Of a stretch of DNA of 64,000 nt, positions 1 to 8,359 are shown piece by piece. The DNA lies in the NCBI GenBank assembly GCA_934613505.1, contig CAKTTB010000010.1, positions 8,436 to 72,435 of the forward strand, in the 5' to 3' direction. Below the pieces are notes generated by a model. It had not been told where the DNA came from. It searched no databases and saw only the letters and a list, made by a program, of their open reading frames with translations. The position numbers were made by a program, and so were the translations under genes. Within the stretch, counting starts at the first letter, position 1; every line of letters starts with the position of its first letter. This DNA comes from an uncultured Oscillospiraceae bacterium (GTDB lineage Bacteria > Bacillota > Clostridia > Oscillospirales > Oscillospiraceae).

Positions 1-543
1 GGCGGCGTGTTCCCGCAGGATATTGTAAAGATTTTGGCAGAGCGGGCGTCCATGCCGCTTGCTTATGAGGAAGCGGTCTGGCGGCGAATCCTGCACGCCG
101 CCTGCTCCGCAATTCAAAAATATCGATACGACACAAAACAGGGAGGCGATGAAATGGCTTGGGAATTGGACAAGAGGGACCGCAGCTTTCAGTATGGCCG
201 GCTTCTGGCGGTCATGGATCGTGCAGAGCAGGACTATTATTACAAAACACAGGAGAGCCGTCAGACAAACGCGATCAAATTTATGAGTGAGTTCCGTCAG
301 CGGCCGTTCTATGTATACGAACGGGTCAACCGCCATCTGCATCAGGCATATCTGAACCGGATAGAACCCTGGCAGGCAAACCGATATGAGCGCCTGACCC
401 GCGAGATCATCGGGATCATACGGGAGTTCCCGGAGGAGGAACTGAACAAACCGCTGTCCGATCTCTACCTGATGGGCTATGACCTGCAAAGAAATGCGTT
501 TTTTGCAAGAAAAGAAACAAGCAATACGGACGAGGAGGAATAA
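1..543 (+). CDS. cas8c: Type I-C Cascade large subunit Cas8c (Csd1), C-terminal part only; system 1
   Basis: The reading frame is open through the left edge, so this is a partial gene and the first in-frame GTG at 7 need not be a start. The 180 visible residues resemble the C-terminal third of Csd1/Cas8c. They align in layout with the tail of the complete Cas8c at 5867-7645: a 'YGRLLAVMD' segment here against 'LGRLFAVLE' there, then a helical Arg/Tyr-rich stretch and an acidic tail. Cas8c is the subunit that recognises the PAM and non-target strand in the I-C effector. The gene ends 2 bp before cas7, as expected for a cas8-cas7 operon. Sequence divergence from the second Cas8c argues for a separate lineage rather than a recent duplication. 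Whether the 5' part, cas5 and cas3 exist lies outside the window. Confidence 0.85.
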   Translation, partial: GGVFPQDIVKILAERASMPLAYEEAVWRRILHAACSAIQKYRYDTKQGGDEMAWELDKRDRSFQYGRLLAVMDRAEQDYYYKTQESRQTNAIKFMSEFRQRPFYVYERVNRHLHQAYLNRIEPWQANRYERLTREIIGIIREFPEEELNKPLSDLYLMGYDLQRNAFFARKETSNTDEEE

Positions 544-545
544 AC

Positions 546-1391
546 ATGGCAGCATTGGAGCATAAGATCGACTTTTTGGCGCTGGTATCTGTGACAAAGG
601 CAAACGGAAACGGCGACCCGCTGAATGGCAACCGCCCGAGAGTAGACTATAACGGCATTGGGGAAATTTCCGACGTGTGCATCAAACGGAAAATCCGCAA
701 CCGGATGCAGGACATGGGATATGCGATCTTTGTGCAGTCAGACGACCGCTGCAGCGATGGCTTCAAGAGCCTGAGCGAGCGAGCGGCTGCCGCAACCAAG
801 GGGATCAAAGACAGGGATACCTATGCGCAGACCGCCTGCGAAAAATGGCTGGATGTGCGCAGCTTCGGGCAGGTGTTTGCATTTAAGAACAATGAAAAGA
901 GCGGCGTTTCAGTCGGCGTCCGCGGCCCGGTTTCCATTCATCAGGCAGTCAGCATCTCCCCGGTTGAGATCGAGTCGATGCAGATCACCAAGAGTGTCAA
1001 CGGAGAACCGGGTGAGAAGCGCGCCTCAGACACCATGGGCATGAAGCATTTTGTCCGCTTCGGACTGTATGAGATCAAAGGATCCATCAATGTCCAGTTG
1101 GCGGAAAAGACTGGATTCTCGCGGGAGGATGCGCAGGTCGTGAAGGAGTGCCTGCGAACACTGTTTGTGAACGATGCTTCCTCTGCGCGTCCGGAAGGCT
1201 CTATGGAGGTTGTAAAGCTCTACTGGTGGCAGCATAACTGCAAAGACGGGCAGTATTCTTCCGCAAGGGTGCACCGCAGTGTCCATGTTGCGGCAAAGGA
1301 CACTGCCGCTATCCCAAATAGCGCAGAGGACTATACGATCACACTCGACGAGCTACCCGGTCTGACACCGGAGATCCTTGAAGGAATATAA
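546..1391 (+). CDS. cas7c: Type I-C Cascade backbone protein Cas7c (Csd2), system 1
   Basis: 281 residues, normal for Csd2/Cas7c, the subunit that polymerises along the crRNA. The N-terminal segment 'ANGNGDPLNGNRPRVD' and 'DVCIKRKIRN' match the family signature (compare 'NGNPNGDPDAGNMPRVD' and 'DVCLKRKIRN' in the second Cas7 of this window). 'VRGPVS' and 'MGMKHFVRFGLYEIKG' follow in the usual order. The start ATG lies 2 bp after the cas8c stop, with an AGGAGG-like site inside the end of cas8c. By eye only a minority of positions match the second Cas7, so the two systems are diverged. No cas4, cas1 or cas2 follows; the gene is followed directly by a leader-like stretch and array 1. System 1 therefore either borrows the adaptation module of system 2 or no longer adapts. 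Confidence 0.93.
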   Translation: MAALEHKIDFLALVSVTKANGNGDPLNGNRPRVDYNGIGEISDVCIKRKIRNRMQDMGYAIFVQSDDRCSDGFKSLSERAAAATKGIKDRDTYAQTACEKWLDVRSFGQVFAFKNNEKSGVSVGVRGPVSIHQAVSISPVEIESMQITKSVNGEPGEKRASDTMGMKHFVRFGLYEIKGSINVQLAEKTGFSREDAQVVKECLRTLFVNDASSARPEGSMEVVKLYWWQHNCKDGQYSSARVHRSVHVAAKDTAAIPNSAEDYTITLDELPGLTPEILEGI

Positions 1392-1576
1392 GCAGATTTA
1401 TTTGTGCGAAGCGGAAGCAGTCAGAAAAAATCAGACCGGTTCGCACCACAAGAGACTACACAAAAGTGCAGGTCCTGGCAGGACAGTACATATGCTGTTT
1501 TGCCATGATCGAACGCAGACAGATCGATTTGTCTGCGTTGCATAAATCACAAGGCTGTTTTTTGTGAATTTATGCT
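1392..1576 (+). promoter_or_regulatory. Putative leader of CRISPR array 1
   Basis: 185 bp without a gene between cas7 and the first repeat, the place where a type I-C leader is expected once cas4-cas1-cas2 are absent. It holds a perfect 10-bp inverted repeat (AACGCAGACA at 1512-1521, TGTCTGCGTT at 1530-1539, 8-nt loop) and a short GTCC...GGAC dyad near 1470. I see no sequence similarity to the leader of array 2, which fits separate adaptation histories. A promoter was not identified with confidence. Confidence 0.5.
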
Positions 1577-2073
1577 GTCCTGCCCCACACGGGGCAGGTG
1601 GATTGAAATGTGATTGAACGCCGGGTTGACGAGCGCGGCAAGGTCCTGCCCCACACGGGGCAGGTGGGTTGAAATCCATAGACAGACTTGTACTTCGCCT
1701 TGCCATCCGGCGTCGTGCCCTACGGGGCGTGTGGATTGAAATCACAACCTTGACCCTGAAACCGGCGCTATCATCGTCGCGCCCTACGGGGCATGTGGGT
1801 TGAAATATTTGTCGGAACATTGGGCCGAATGACGAGTACGTGTCGCGCCCCCACGGGGTGCGTGGATTGAAATTGGGTGATGCCGGTTGGGATGCCGCCC
1901 CATTTGCGTCCTGCCCCGCAAGGGGCGCGTGGATTAAAACTGCTTGTTTTCAATCGTCTGCCAGAGATAGGCGGCGGCGTGCCCTGCACGGGGTATGTGG
2001 ATTGAAATATCATCGACCACCAGCATGACGCACTGGAACAGGTCGTGCCCTCACGGGTCGCGTGGATTGAAAT
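1577..2073 (+). CRISPR. CRISPR array 1: 8 heterogeneous type I-C repeats, 7 spacers
   Basis: Repeats start at about 1577, 1643, 1712, 1776, 1842, 1908, 1979 and 2042. They are 30-33 nt long with spacers of about 33-38 nt. All carry the type I-C 3' tag (GGATTGAAAT or close variants), which becomes the crRNA 5' handle. The hairpin arms vary. Repeats 1 and 2 have CCTGCCCC/GGGGCAGG arms. Most others have (C)GYGCCC/GGGGYRYG arms. Repeat 6 joins a CCTGCCCC left arm to a GGGGCGCG right arm and ends AAAAC instead of GAAAT. The array runs in the direction of cas8c-cas7, with the leader side at 1577. Such variation in every unit is unusual, since normally only the trailer-end repeat decays. Confidence 0.93.
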
Positions 2074-2324
2074 CGGAACTGGGGCGGGATCCCTGCCGGG
2101 ATTACGGGCTCACTTCTTTTGTAGTGTGCGGCAACCGTCGGACGGCTAAAAAACTTATTGATCAGACAGCTCGTGCCAGGATAGCAGTGGTCCGAAGAAG
2201 AATCAATGCTGTATGGCATACTGTCAACCCTCCGACCGCTTGATTACCAACGCCAGATATTCTTCTAATGTAATTTCGCCGGCAAGCATTCTGCGGCACC
2301 ATCTTCCATGACGGCAGCAATCGT
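2074..2324. other. Spacer region between the two arrays; possible gene remnant
   Basis: 251 bp separate the trailer ends of the two arrays. No complete gene is visible. On the minus strand a frame reads out of the last repeat of array 2 and ends at about 2241 with a protein-like tail (RRMLAGEITLEEYLALVIKR, then SEG and stop). It could be the end of a gene cut by the array or simply chance. I do not recognise it. Confidence 0.35.
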
Positions 2325-2827
2325 ATTTCAATCCACGTGCTCCGTATGGGGCGGGACAACTTTATAATATACGGTAATACCGTATAAGTCAAATTTCAAT
2401 CCACGCGCCCCTTGTGGGGCATGACCACGCACGTCCGTGAACGGAAGTTTACCATTGGTATTTCAATCCACGCGCCCCTTGTGGGGCGCGACGCTGGTCA
2501 AGCAGGACGTCGAGTCTGTCCGCAAGATTTCAATCCACGCGCCCCTTGTGGGGCGCGACGACAACGGCGCAGACGCTCTACGATCCGCTCCCATTTCAAT
2601 CCACGCGCCCCTTGTGGGGCGCGACCTTTTCCGTCCTGTTCCTTCATGATATCTTCAAAAATTTCAATCCACGCGCCCCTTGTGGGGCGCGACCGTCGGA
2701 CAAGCCCCAATGGTGAAAACCATCGATATTTCAATCCACGCGCCCCTTGTGGGGCGCGACTATACGGGAACAAAGGATGCAAGCGCGGAGGCGCATTTCA
2801 ATCCACGCGCCCCTTGTGGGGCGCGAC
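2325..2827 (-). CRISPR. CRISPR array 2: 8 type I-C repeats, 7 spacers
   Basis: Repeats of 33 nt lie at 2325, 2393, 2460, 2527, 2593, 2661, 2728 and 2795 (left ends), with spacers of 33-35 nt. Read on the minus strand, the consensus starts GTCGCGCCCC, has an ACAA loop, then GGGGCGCG and ends TGGATTGAAAT: an 8-bp hairpin followed by the crRNA handle. Six repeats are identical. The two farthest from cas2 (2393, 2325) carry one and several changes, which marks that side as the old trailer end and the 2827 side as the leader end. This agrees with the cas2-leader-array order on the minus strand. The oldest spacer contains a short palindrome at 2369-2385. Confidence 0.98.
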
Positions 2828-2998
2828 GGCAAATCTGACGGAATTTGAGCTGCAGATTTGCGCATGGGTTACAAAAAGTAATAGGGATTTCCGGGGATCT
2901 GCCGCGGCGTGCAGCGTGGTTTTGTCCGGCTGCGCGCCGCGGTTTTGGCAAAGGCGGTGCGAACCGGCCGGGGGCGGGATGATCGCTTGGGGATCGCA
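2828..2998 (-). promoter_or_regulatory. Leader of CRISPR array 2
   Basis: 171 bp between the cas2 stop and the first repeat on the minus strand, the usual leader position. It is AT-richer next to the array (2828-2890). Its distal half has an imperfect 14-bp inverted repeat (2902-2915 with 2929-2942, one mismatch, 13-nt loop) that could fold in the RNA downstream of cas2 or be a protein-binding site in the leader. No open reading frame here looks real. Confidence 0.6.
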
Positions 2999-3289
2999 TC
3001 AGATAATCAGCGCGCCTTCCGGGGCATAGCCGGGATTCGTGCCGAAGTGCTCGACGCGGGTCTCGTATTTGTTGCCGAGATAGTAAAAACGCAGGCTGTC
3101 CTTTTCTTCGTCCATGATGGTGCGAAGCTTGTGCTGCAGCTGCTTGCACTGTGCGGCGTCGAGCAGGCATTCGAAGACGGAGTTCTGCACGCGCTGGCCG
3201 TAGTTCACGCACTGCTTTGCGATCTGACGCAGGCGTCTGCGTCCGCCCGCGTCCTCAGTATTGACGTCATAGGTGATGAGCACCAGCAT
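2999..3289 (-). CDS. cas2: CRISPR-associated protein Cas2
   Basis: 96 residues starting MLVLITYDV, the first beta strand of the Cas2 ferredoxin fold with its conserved Asp at residue 8. 'YGQRVQNSVFECLL' and 'SLRFYYLG' are also typical of type I-C Cas2. Cas2 forms the dimeric core of the Cas1-Cas2 spacer integrase. I take the internal ATG at 3289 rather than the longer upstream frame, because the family begins exactly there and the extra 35 residues lie inside cas1. It is the last gene of the cas operon, 10 bp after cas1, and is followed by the leader and array 2. Confidence 0.96.
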   Translation of the reverse strand: MLVLITYDVNTEDAGGRRRLRQIAKQCVNYGQRVQNSVFECLLDAAQCKQLQHKLRTIMDEEKDSLRFYYLGNKYETRVEHFGTNPGYAPEGALII

Positions 3290-3299
3290 ATGCAGCACC

Positions 3300-4331
3300 T
3301 CATTTCCACAAAAACGGAGGGTAGGCGTCCAGATCGTCCCGCAGATACCGCGCCAGCAGCAGCGCCTGCACATATGGCACAAGGCCCCACGCAAGCTTTT
3401 CCTTCAGATACGGATGCGTGATCGTCTCGCGCTTGCGTTCCTGCCACGCCTGCAGGAATTTCTTTCTTCCGTCGGCGGTCAGCAGGACAGCGCCGCTGTC
3501 CGTATGTGCAAAATCACTGCTGCGCATGACGCGGTTATTGATGAGCGACAGCACAAAGCGGTCGGCAAAGCACGGGCGCAACTCCTCCATAAGATCAAGC
3601 GCCAGCGACGTACGCCCCGGACGGTCGCGGTGCAGGAAGCCGACATAGGCGTCCAGCCCGACCGCCTCCAGCGCGGCGGCGCAGTCATTGCCACGCAGGC
3701 CATAGGCAAACGACAGCATGGCGTTGACGTTATCGAGCGGCGGGCGGCGGTTCCGTTCATGGAAGAAAAAATCCGCCTTGTTCTGCAGGATCATCTCGTC
3801 GAACACGTCAAAATACGCCTTTGCACCGATGCCCTCACTGCCGCGCAGAGATTCCAGCGAGATCTCTTCCGCGACGACCGGATAGAGGTCCTTGATCCGG
3901 TCGATGGCGTTTTGCAGCCGCGCGGGGTCGACGCGCAGCGCGTGGTCGCGCTTCGTGCGCTCGATACTCCAACGTGCGTTATAGAGCTTGCCGAAGATCA
4001 TATTGCGTGCGATGCGGCAGCTCTGTGCCGGATCGTCCGCCGCGCGGTACTGCATCCGGCGCAGCAGGACGTTGCCGTTCTCCTCGCCGACGCTTCTGGC
4101 AAGAAAGCGCCCGGCCGGCGTGCAGAACGTCAGGCTGACGCCGCGCTTTGCGCAGCCGCCCATGAGCGCGGGCGACGCGCCCGCGTAGCTGAACGCGATG
4201 ATCCCCGAAAGCGTATGCAGAGGAAAGCGCGCGATCTCCTGTTTTTCCCGGTTCACGACGACGTTTTCCCCATCAATGGTCAGGTATGCGTCCTCACTGG
4301 TGACAAAGAGCGTGTTGAGAAGCTTTCTCAT
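3300..4331 (-). CDS. cas1: CRISPR-associated endonuclease/integrase Cas1 (type I-C)
   Basis: 343 residues, normal for type I-C Cas1. The start MRKLLNTLFVTSEDAYLTID is the usual N-terminal beta domain of this subfamily. The C-terminal helical domain carries the metal-site segments 'NAMLSFAYGL' and 'VGFLHRDRPGRTSLALDLME' with the conserved His and Asp. Cas1 catalyses the two strand transfers of spacer integration. The ATG at 4331 overlaps the cas4 stop (ATGA), so the genes are translationally coupled. The longer upstream frame starts inside cas4 and is rejected. Confidence 0.97.
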   Translation of the reverse strand: MRKLLNTLFVTSEDAYLTIDGENVVVNREKQEIARFPLHTLSGIIAFSYAGASPALMGGCAKRGVSLTFCTPAGRFLARSVGEENGNVLLRRMQYRAADDPAQSCRIARNMIFGKLYNARWSIERTKRDHALRVDPARLQNAIDRIKDLYPVVAEEISLESLRGSEGIGAKAYFDVFDEMILQNKADFFFHERNRRPPLDNVNAMLSFAYGLRGNDCAAALEAVGLDAYVGFLHRDRPGRTSLALDLMEELRPCFADRFVLSLINNRVMRSSDFAHTDSGAVLLTADGRKKFLQAWQERKRETITHPYLKEKLAWGLVPYVQALLLARYLRDDLDAYPPFLWK

Positions 4332-4990
4332 GGCGTTTCCTCCATGCTTTTCTGCAGGTAGGCCTGCACAGAGCCGCTTTTCTGCAGGCGCGGCAGGCAC
4401 AGCTCCTTAAGCGAGCACGCATTACAGGCCTTTGTTGGCTTTACGCGTGGCGTGTATCCCCGGCGGTAAAGGTCGTGCATCTGCGCGGCGCTCGCGCGGA
4501 CCTCTTCGCGCAGCTCCGGCGTGAACGTCACGGCCAGACGGCGGCGCGGTTCCCCGTAAAAGAGCGCGCCCTCCGGTATCTCGCAGCAGAGCATCTCCTC
4601 CAGACACATGGCCTGTGCGCACAGCTGCAGCTCATCGCAGCCGTCCTCCTTCGGCGCGCCGCGCTTATACTCCACCGGATACGGCAGCCACTGCCCTGTT
4701 TTTCCGGCCAGCGGCACGCCGCGCGCGCTGTCACGGCGGAACTCCACCACGTCGCACTGCCCGGTCAGCCCCAGCGTCAGCGACTGCACCCGCAGCCCGC
4801 GGACGATGAGAAGATCACCCCTCGACTCGCGCAGCTGCTCGTTATGCGCCCGCTCGTGCAGGAGATCCCCCTCCACCGTGCGCACATTTTCCGCCCATTG
4901 CTGCTCAATGTGAATAAGCGCCCACTGCCGCCTGCAAAACCGGAAATGCTGCAGGCCGGAGATCATCAGACAGTCGTCGGGGGTGTACAT
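4328..4990 (-). CDS. cas4: CRISPR-associated exonuclease Cas4
   Basis: 220 residues. A single N-terminal Cys ('FRFCRRQW') and three C-terminal Cys ('KACNACSLKELC') give the four-cysteine Fe-S cluster of Cas4. 'EGDLLHERAH', 'VEYKRG' and 'DELQLCAQAMCLEE' supply the RecB-like nuclease motifs. Cas4 trims prespacers and selects PAM-proximal ends during adaptation. It overlaps cas1 by 4 bp, and its start overlaps the cas7 stop by 1 bp (TGATG). It is intact, so the right-hand system should be able to acquire spacers. Confidence 0.96.
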   Translation of the reverse strand: MYTPDDCLMISGLQHFRFCRRQWALIHIEQQWAENVRTVEGDLLHERAHNEQLRESRGDLLIVRGLRVQSLTLGLTGQCDVVEFRRDSARGVPLAGKTGQWLPYPVEYKRGAPKEDGCDELQLCAQAMCLEEMLCCEIPEGALFYGEPRRRLAVTFTPELREEVRASAAQMHDLYRRGYTPRVKPTKACNACSLKELCLPRLQKSGSVQAYLQKSMEETP

Positions 4991-5874
4991 CAGGATCTCC
5001 TTTCGCAGTGCACTCCTTCCGGCAGCGTATCTGCCACGGTAACCGTATAATCCCGATAGCTGCGCGGGATCTGCACACCCTCCTTCCGCGCGACCGTGAC
5101 CGCGTCGAACAGTTTATAGGACGGCGCGTTTCCAAGCTCCGAATCGTGTTTGAAAATGATCAGCTCTCGTACCGCCATTTTTCCGCGCGCAGCGGAGTGG
5201 TCGTTCTCAAACATATTGAGGATCGCCTGCCACAAAAGCTCCAGGTCTTCTTCCGAGAAACCGGTCGTCTTACGGGCCAGATTGGCAGAGACGAACCCTT
5301 CCGCGCGGTAAAGTCCATAGGGAACGATATGCTTGCTGCCCATCTCGGTCTTTTTATTGGCTGCGTCTGCTTCTGTTGTGATCGCAATGCGGGTGATCGT
5401 AACTTCCTGCGGAACGATTGGATCGACGGAGCGCGCGAAGCTGAGCTGCACAGGGCCGCGCACCTGCCCGCAGTTGAGCGCTCCCTTGACAAATGTAGTC
5501 ATGACCGCGCCGAAGGTGCGGATGTCATAGTAGTGCGCACACATCCAGTCCCGCAGCTTCGCATCGATCTCCGGATCCTTCTGTTTTGCCTTTTTCAGAT
5601 CCTTGTCGATACCGAGCGCTTCGATAGCCGTGCTGTCACTGCGATTGAGCGGGACGTTTTCCTTGATGTAGATACGATACCCTTCCTCATCCTCCTTCAG
5701 TGTCTCGACATAATTCCGTATCTTCCGCTTCAGGCATACATCTGTGACAATGCCATAGCCGGTTTCCGGGTCGACACGCGGCATATTGCCTGCGTCCGGA
5801 TCCCCGTTCGGGTTACCGTTCTCTACGTCAAACAGAACAACGAAATCATAGCGATTCTTGATAGGCTCACGCAT
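4990..5874 (-). CDS. cas7c: Type I-C Cascade backbone protein Cas7c (Csd2), system 2
   Basis: 294 residues from the ATG at 5874, which sits 8 bp inside the end of cas8c. The N-terminus MREPIKNRYDFVVLFDVENG and the segments 'NPNGDPDAGNMPRVD', 'DVCLKRKIRN', 'QVRGPVQLSF' and 'MGSKHIVPYGLYRAEG' are typical Csd2. It coats the crRNA spacer in the effector complex. The longer frame starting at 5940 overlaps cas8c by more than 70 bp and has no family similarity in its extra residues. It is clearly a different lineage from the Cas7 at 546-1391. Confidence 0.97.
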   Translation of the reverse strand: MREPIKNRYDFVVLFDVENGNPNGDPDAGNMPRVDPETGYGIVTDVCLKRKIRNYVETLKEDEEGYRIYIKENVPLNRSDSTAIEALGIDKDLKKAKQKDPEIDAKLRDWMCAHYYDIRTFGAVMTTFVKGALNCGQVRGPVQLSFARSVDPIVPQEVTITRIAITTEADAANKKTEMGSKHIVPYGLYRAEGFVSANLARKTTGFSEEDLELLWQAILNMFENDHSAARGKMAVRELIIFKHDSELGNAPSYKLFDAVTVARKEGVQIPRSYRDYTVTVADTLPEGVHCERRS

Positions 5875-7645
5875 GTTCTTCTTCCTCCTTATCCTTCTTT
5901 TCATAGCGCTTCTGTGTCTGATGATAGTAGCCGATCTCAAACGCTCCCTGTTCCGGGAGCGTCATACGTGCCGGGTATGTCTGCGTCATTCTGCCGATCA
6001 GCTCTGTAAGCTGCCGGTTATAGAAAACCTTACTTCCCTGCCCCAGTTTCTGCAGATGTTTCTGCGCCAGCTTTATAAGCGCGGGGAAGACAACCGACGG
6101 TGTTGCACAGGCTGAATTGAAGTACTTATCCTTGATGGTCGTGTTGATGCCGGGATTTGCAGCGCCCTGTATCGCTTCCAATACCGCAAACAGCCGCCCA
6201 AGCACATAGGGCTGGTAGCTGCTCTGTTCATTCAGTTCCACAGTCAATACCTCCTTCGGAACCAGCAGTGACGGATTTCTTGTATAATAAGCTTTCAGAA
6301 TTGCAGCCTTACCGCGCGTGACCGCGTGCTCTGCCCGAATGCGGATCGTTACGCCATTTAGCAGTGTCGCCGGATAGCGGCCGCCCGTCAGGGCTGCGCG
6401 CAGCAGGTCGCCTGTCAGCTGCGGCGCGGGATCGGCATATTTCCCATCGGAGCCCCGCCGGGCCGTCTCCCGCGCCAGATCCCAGATGGACAGTCTCATA
6501 CGTGTGTCAAAGGAAGGCCGGATGATCTCCAGCGCCGCTTCATGCGCGCGGATATGCACCGCAAAATGCTCCAGACTGTCACGCAGGAAAAAGCGGACAG
6601 AAAGCCGCGCGGCATTTGGCGCAAGGCCAAGGAAATAGACATGTTGATCAGGCAGGAGCGTCTGTTCCAGGAACTCACAGGCCTGTCCCTTTGCCAGCAG
6701 CGCCAGCGCCCGGCTGACGTCCTCATCCTGAACTCCAGTGTCTGCCGGAGGGCCAAACAACGCATATACGCCCAGATCTGCATATGCAGGCCCAGCGTTT
6801 TCCGCCCAACAGACAACCGTTGTGTCTCCAATGAGTTTGCAGTGCTTCCGATCCGCCAGAAGCGCATTGAGCGCCGTGGTGTAGGCAAATGCAGCATATT
6901 CGCTGACCGGTGCATTGGCTCCCTGTCCATGTCCATAGGAGCAGAACGCCGGTGCATTGAAGGAAACAAGACTGGCACCGGAGCTTTGCGCCCCTCTGAC
7001 ACCCTTGATGGATGGATGAATCAGCGCGGCACACTCTGTTCGTCCCGTGATCAGACACTGCATGACCGGCGCATTCGCATCGCCAGCGGCATAATACCGC
7101 TCCCACGCCTCCCGTATCCGCGCATTCTGTGTGACAGGATGGCGGCCGGAACCATCATCATAGCTGAACAGGAAGTTGGCATTCCCCGTCACGTCCTTCC
7201 AACGATCCTTCAGCAGCGGATGGCAGGATGCAAGCTCCGGCTCCCATGTATCAAAGAACGCGAGCACAGCCTTTGCCGCCGGATCGTGCAGCCCATCCAA
7301 CAGTTGATGATGCAGGGCAGCGCACGCTTGGAAGCACTCCTTTGCCCGTTCCGGCTTTCCCTTTTCATCTGCGCCGAGAATATAGCTGGCATTATCGCAA
7401 AGGAAATTTGCCGCAACTCCGGATGATCGCAGCTTATGCGCCGGAACGCACATCGCCTGCGGCAGCAGCACCTGCTTTTTCCCTGTGGACGTCAGTTCCC
7501 GGTTATCGATCACGTCGATCAGTGCGCCGGAATCATCAAGTTCCAGCAGGAACGTCACCTTGAACGCATCGTCCCATCCCGGTGCGGAGATTTCCCCTTT
7601 GCGCAGCATTTCTTCGTAATACGCAGTCAAAGCCTGCAGGATCAT
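5867..7645 (-). CDS. cas8c: Type I-C Cascade large subunit Cas8c (Csd1), system 2
   Basis: 592 residues, full length for Csd1/Cas8c. Features typical of the family are the N-terminal 'MILQALTAYYEEM', 'CLITGRTECAALIHPSIKGVRGAQSSGASLVSFN' (read in two parts: CLITGRTECAALIHPSIKGV, then RGAQSSGASLVSFN) and 'FLGLAPNAARLSVRFF'. It recognises the PAM and recruits Cas3. The ATG overlaps the cas5 stop (ATGA) and the stop lies 8 bp inside cas7. In type I-C an internal start within cas8 often also makes a small subunit (Cas11c); I did not pinpoint one here. Confidence 0.97.
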   Translation of the reverse strand: MILQALTAYYEEMLRKGEISAPGWDDAFKVTFLLELDDSGALIDVIDNRELTSTGKKQVLLPQAMCVPAHKLRSSGVAANFLCDNASYILGADEKGKPERAKECFQACAALHHQLLDGLHDPAAKAVLAFFDTWEPELASCHPLLKDRWKDVTGNANFLFSYDDGSGRHPVTQNARIREAWERYYAAGDANAPVMQCLITGRTECAALIHPSIKGVRGAQSSGASLVSFNAPAFCSYGHGQGANAPVSEYAAFAYTTALNALLADRKHCKLIGDTTVVCWAENAGPAYADLGVYALFGPPADTGVQDEDVSRALALLAKGQACEFLEQTLLPDQHVYFLGLAPNAARLSVRFFLRDSLEHFAVHIRAHEAALEIIRPSFDTRMRLSIWDLARETARRGSDGKYADPAPQLTGDLLRAALTGGRYPATLLNGVTIRIRAEHAVTRGKAAILKAYYTRNPSLLVPKEVLTVELNEQSSYQPYVLGRLFAVLEAIQGAANPGINTTIKDKYFNSACATPSVVFPALIKLAQKHLQKLGQGSKVFYNRQLTELIGRMTQTYPARMTLPEQGAFEIGYYHQTQKRYEKKDKEEEEHA

Positions 7646-8286
7646 GTGACCACCTCCACATTCCGGCAGTCCAGCACACCATGCTCCAGTCTGGCCCGGA
7701 AGAACTGCGGCTGGATATTCTGCGGATCTGTATAATCCAGATCATAAAGCATCCAGCCAAGATCCTGCGTCAGATCAATTGCCGGGATCTTGCCGCCGTG
7801 CCATTTGCGGAAGCTGGCCTGGAACTCACGGCAGCCGAAATACGGCATGTGATAGCACTGCCCTTTTGTAAGCCTTCTGCGCAGGATATCCTGAAATTTC
7901 CCCGGGTTATCACCGGGCGCTGCTCTGTCTGTCATGTCAAAGTGACATTCGATCACATAATGGACATCCCGCAGCACCATCGCCGCACGCTGCTGGATCT
8001 CCTGCGATGTGTACAGTACCGGGGCTTCCCCGCCTTTTGCTGCACGCAGAGCCGCGGAGGCCAGGAGAGCCGCCTTGACCTCGTTGCGCCGGATGTTCGT
8101 GAAGCGGATGGGATTCAGCAGATAGATACGGTCAATGGAATACCGCAGCCCCGGATGCCAGAAGATTGCTTCTACCAGCCCCCGCGCAGCAGACGGCGTC
8201 ATGATGTCATAGCTGACCCTCTCTGTTTTCATTTCCGGCCTCGAAAAGCATGCGTAGTCGCCCCACGCTTCAATCAGCATGGACAT
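7642..8286 (-). CDS. cas5c: Type I-C crRNA-processing protein Cas5c (Cas5d)
   Basis: 214 residues from the ATG at 8286 (MSMLIEAWGDYACFSRPEMK). 'MTPSAARGLVEAIFWHPG' is the typical Cas5 glycine-rich segment. In type I-C this protein replaces Cas6: it cuts the repeat hairpin and stays bound to the crRNA handle. The first ATG of the frame (8295) touches the Shine-Dalgarno AGGAGA, whereas 8286 has a normal gap of about 8 nt, so I choose 8286. It overlaps cas8c by 4 bp and is separated from cas3 by 73 bp. Confidence 0.95.
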   Translation of the reverse strand: MSMLIEAWGDYACFSRPEMKTERVSYDIMTPSAARGLVEAIFWHPGLRYSIDRIYLLNPIRFTNIRRNEVKAALLASAALRAAKGGEAPVLYTSQEIQQRAAMVLRDVHYVIECHFDMTDRAAPGDNPGKFQDILRRRLTKGQCYHMPYFGCREFQASFRKWHGGKIPAIDLTQDLGWMLYDLDYTDPQNIQPQFFRARLEHGVLDCRNVEVVT

Positions 8287-8359
8287 GGCAACCATCTCCT
8301 TTCTTCGTTGTTTTCAAGACAGCAAGCAAACGCACCCACATGCAAATCTCTCCTTTGCA

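Noticed and set aside
1431..2013. Open frames on both strands across array 1
   Set aside because: Same artefact: repeats of 30-33 nt plus spacers give periodic frames.
2412..3029. Open frame of 205 residues across CRISPR array 2 and its leader
   Set aside because: The repetitive translated unit (SIHAPLVGRD type) is the translated CRISPR repeat, not a repeat protein.
4990..5940. Longer cas7 with start at 5940
   Set aside because: The extra 22 residues overlap cas8c and have no Csd2 similarity; ATG 5874 fits the family and operon overlap.
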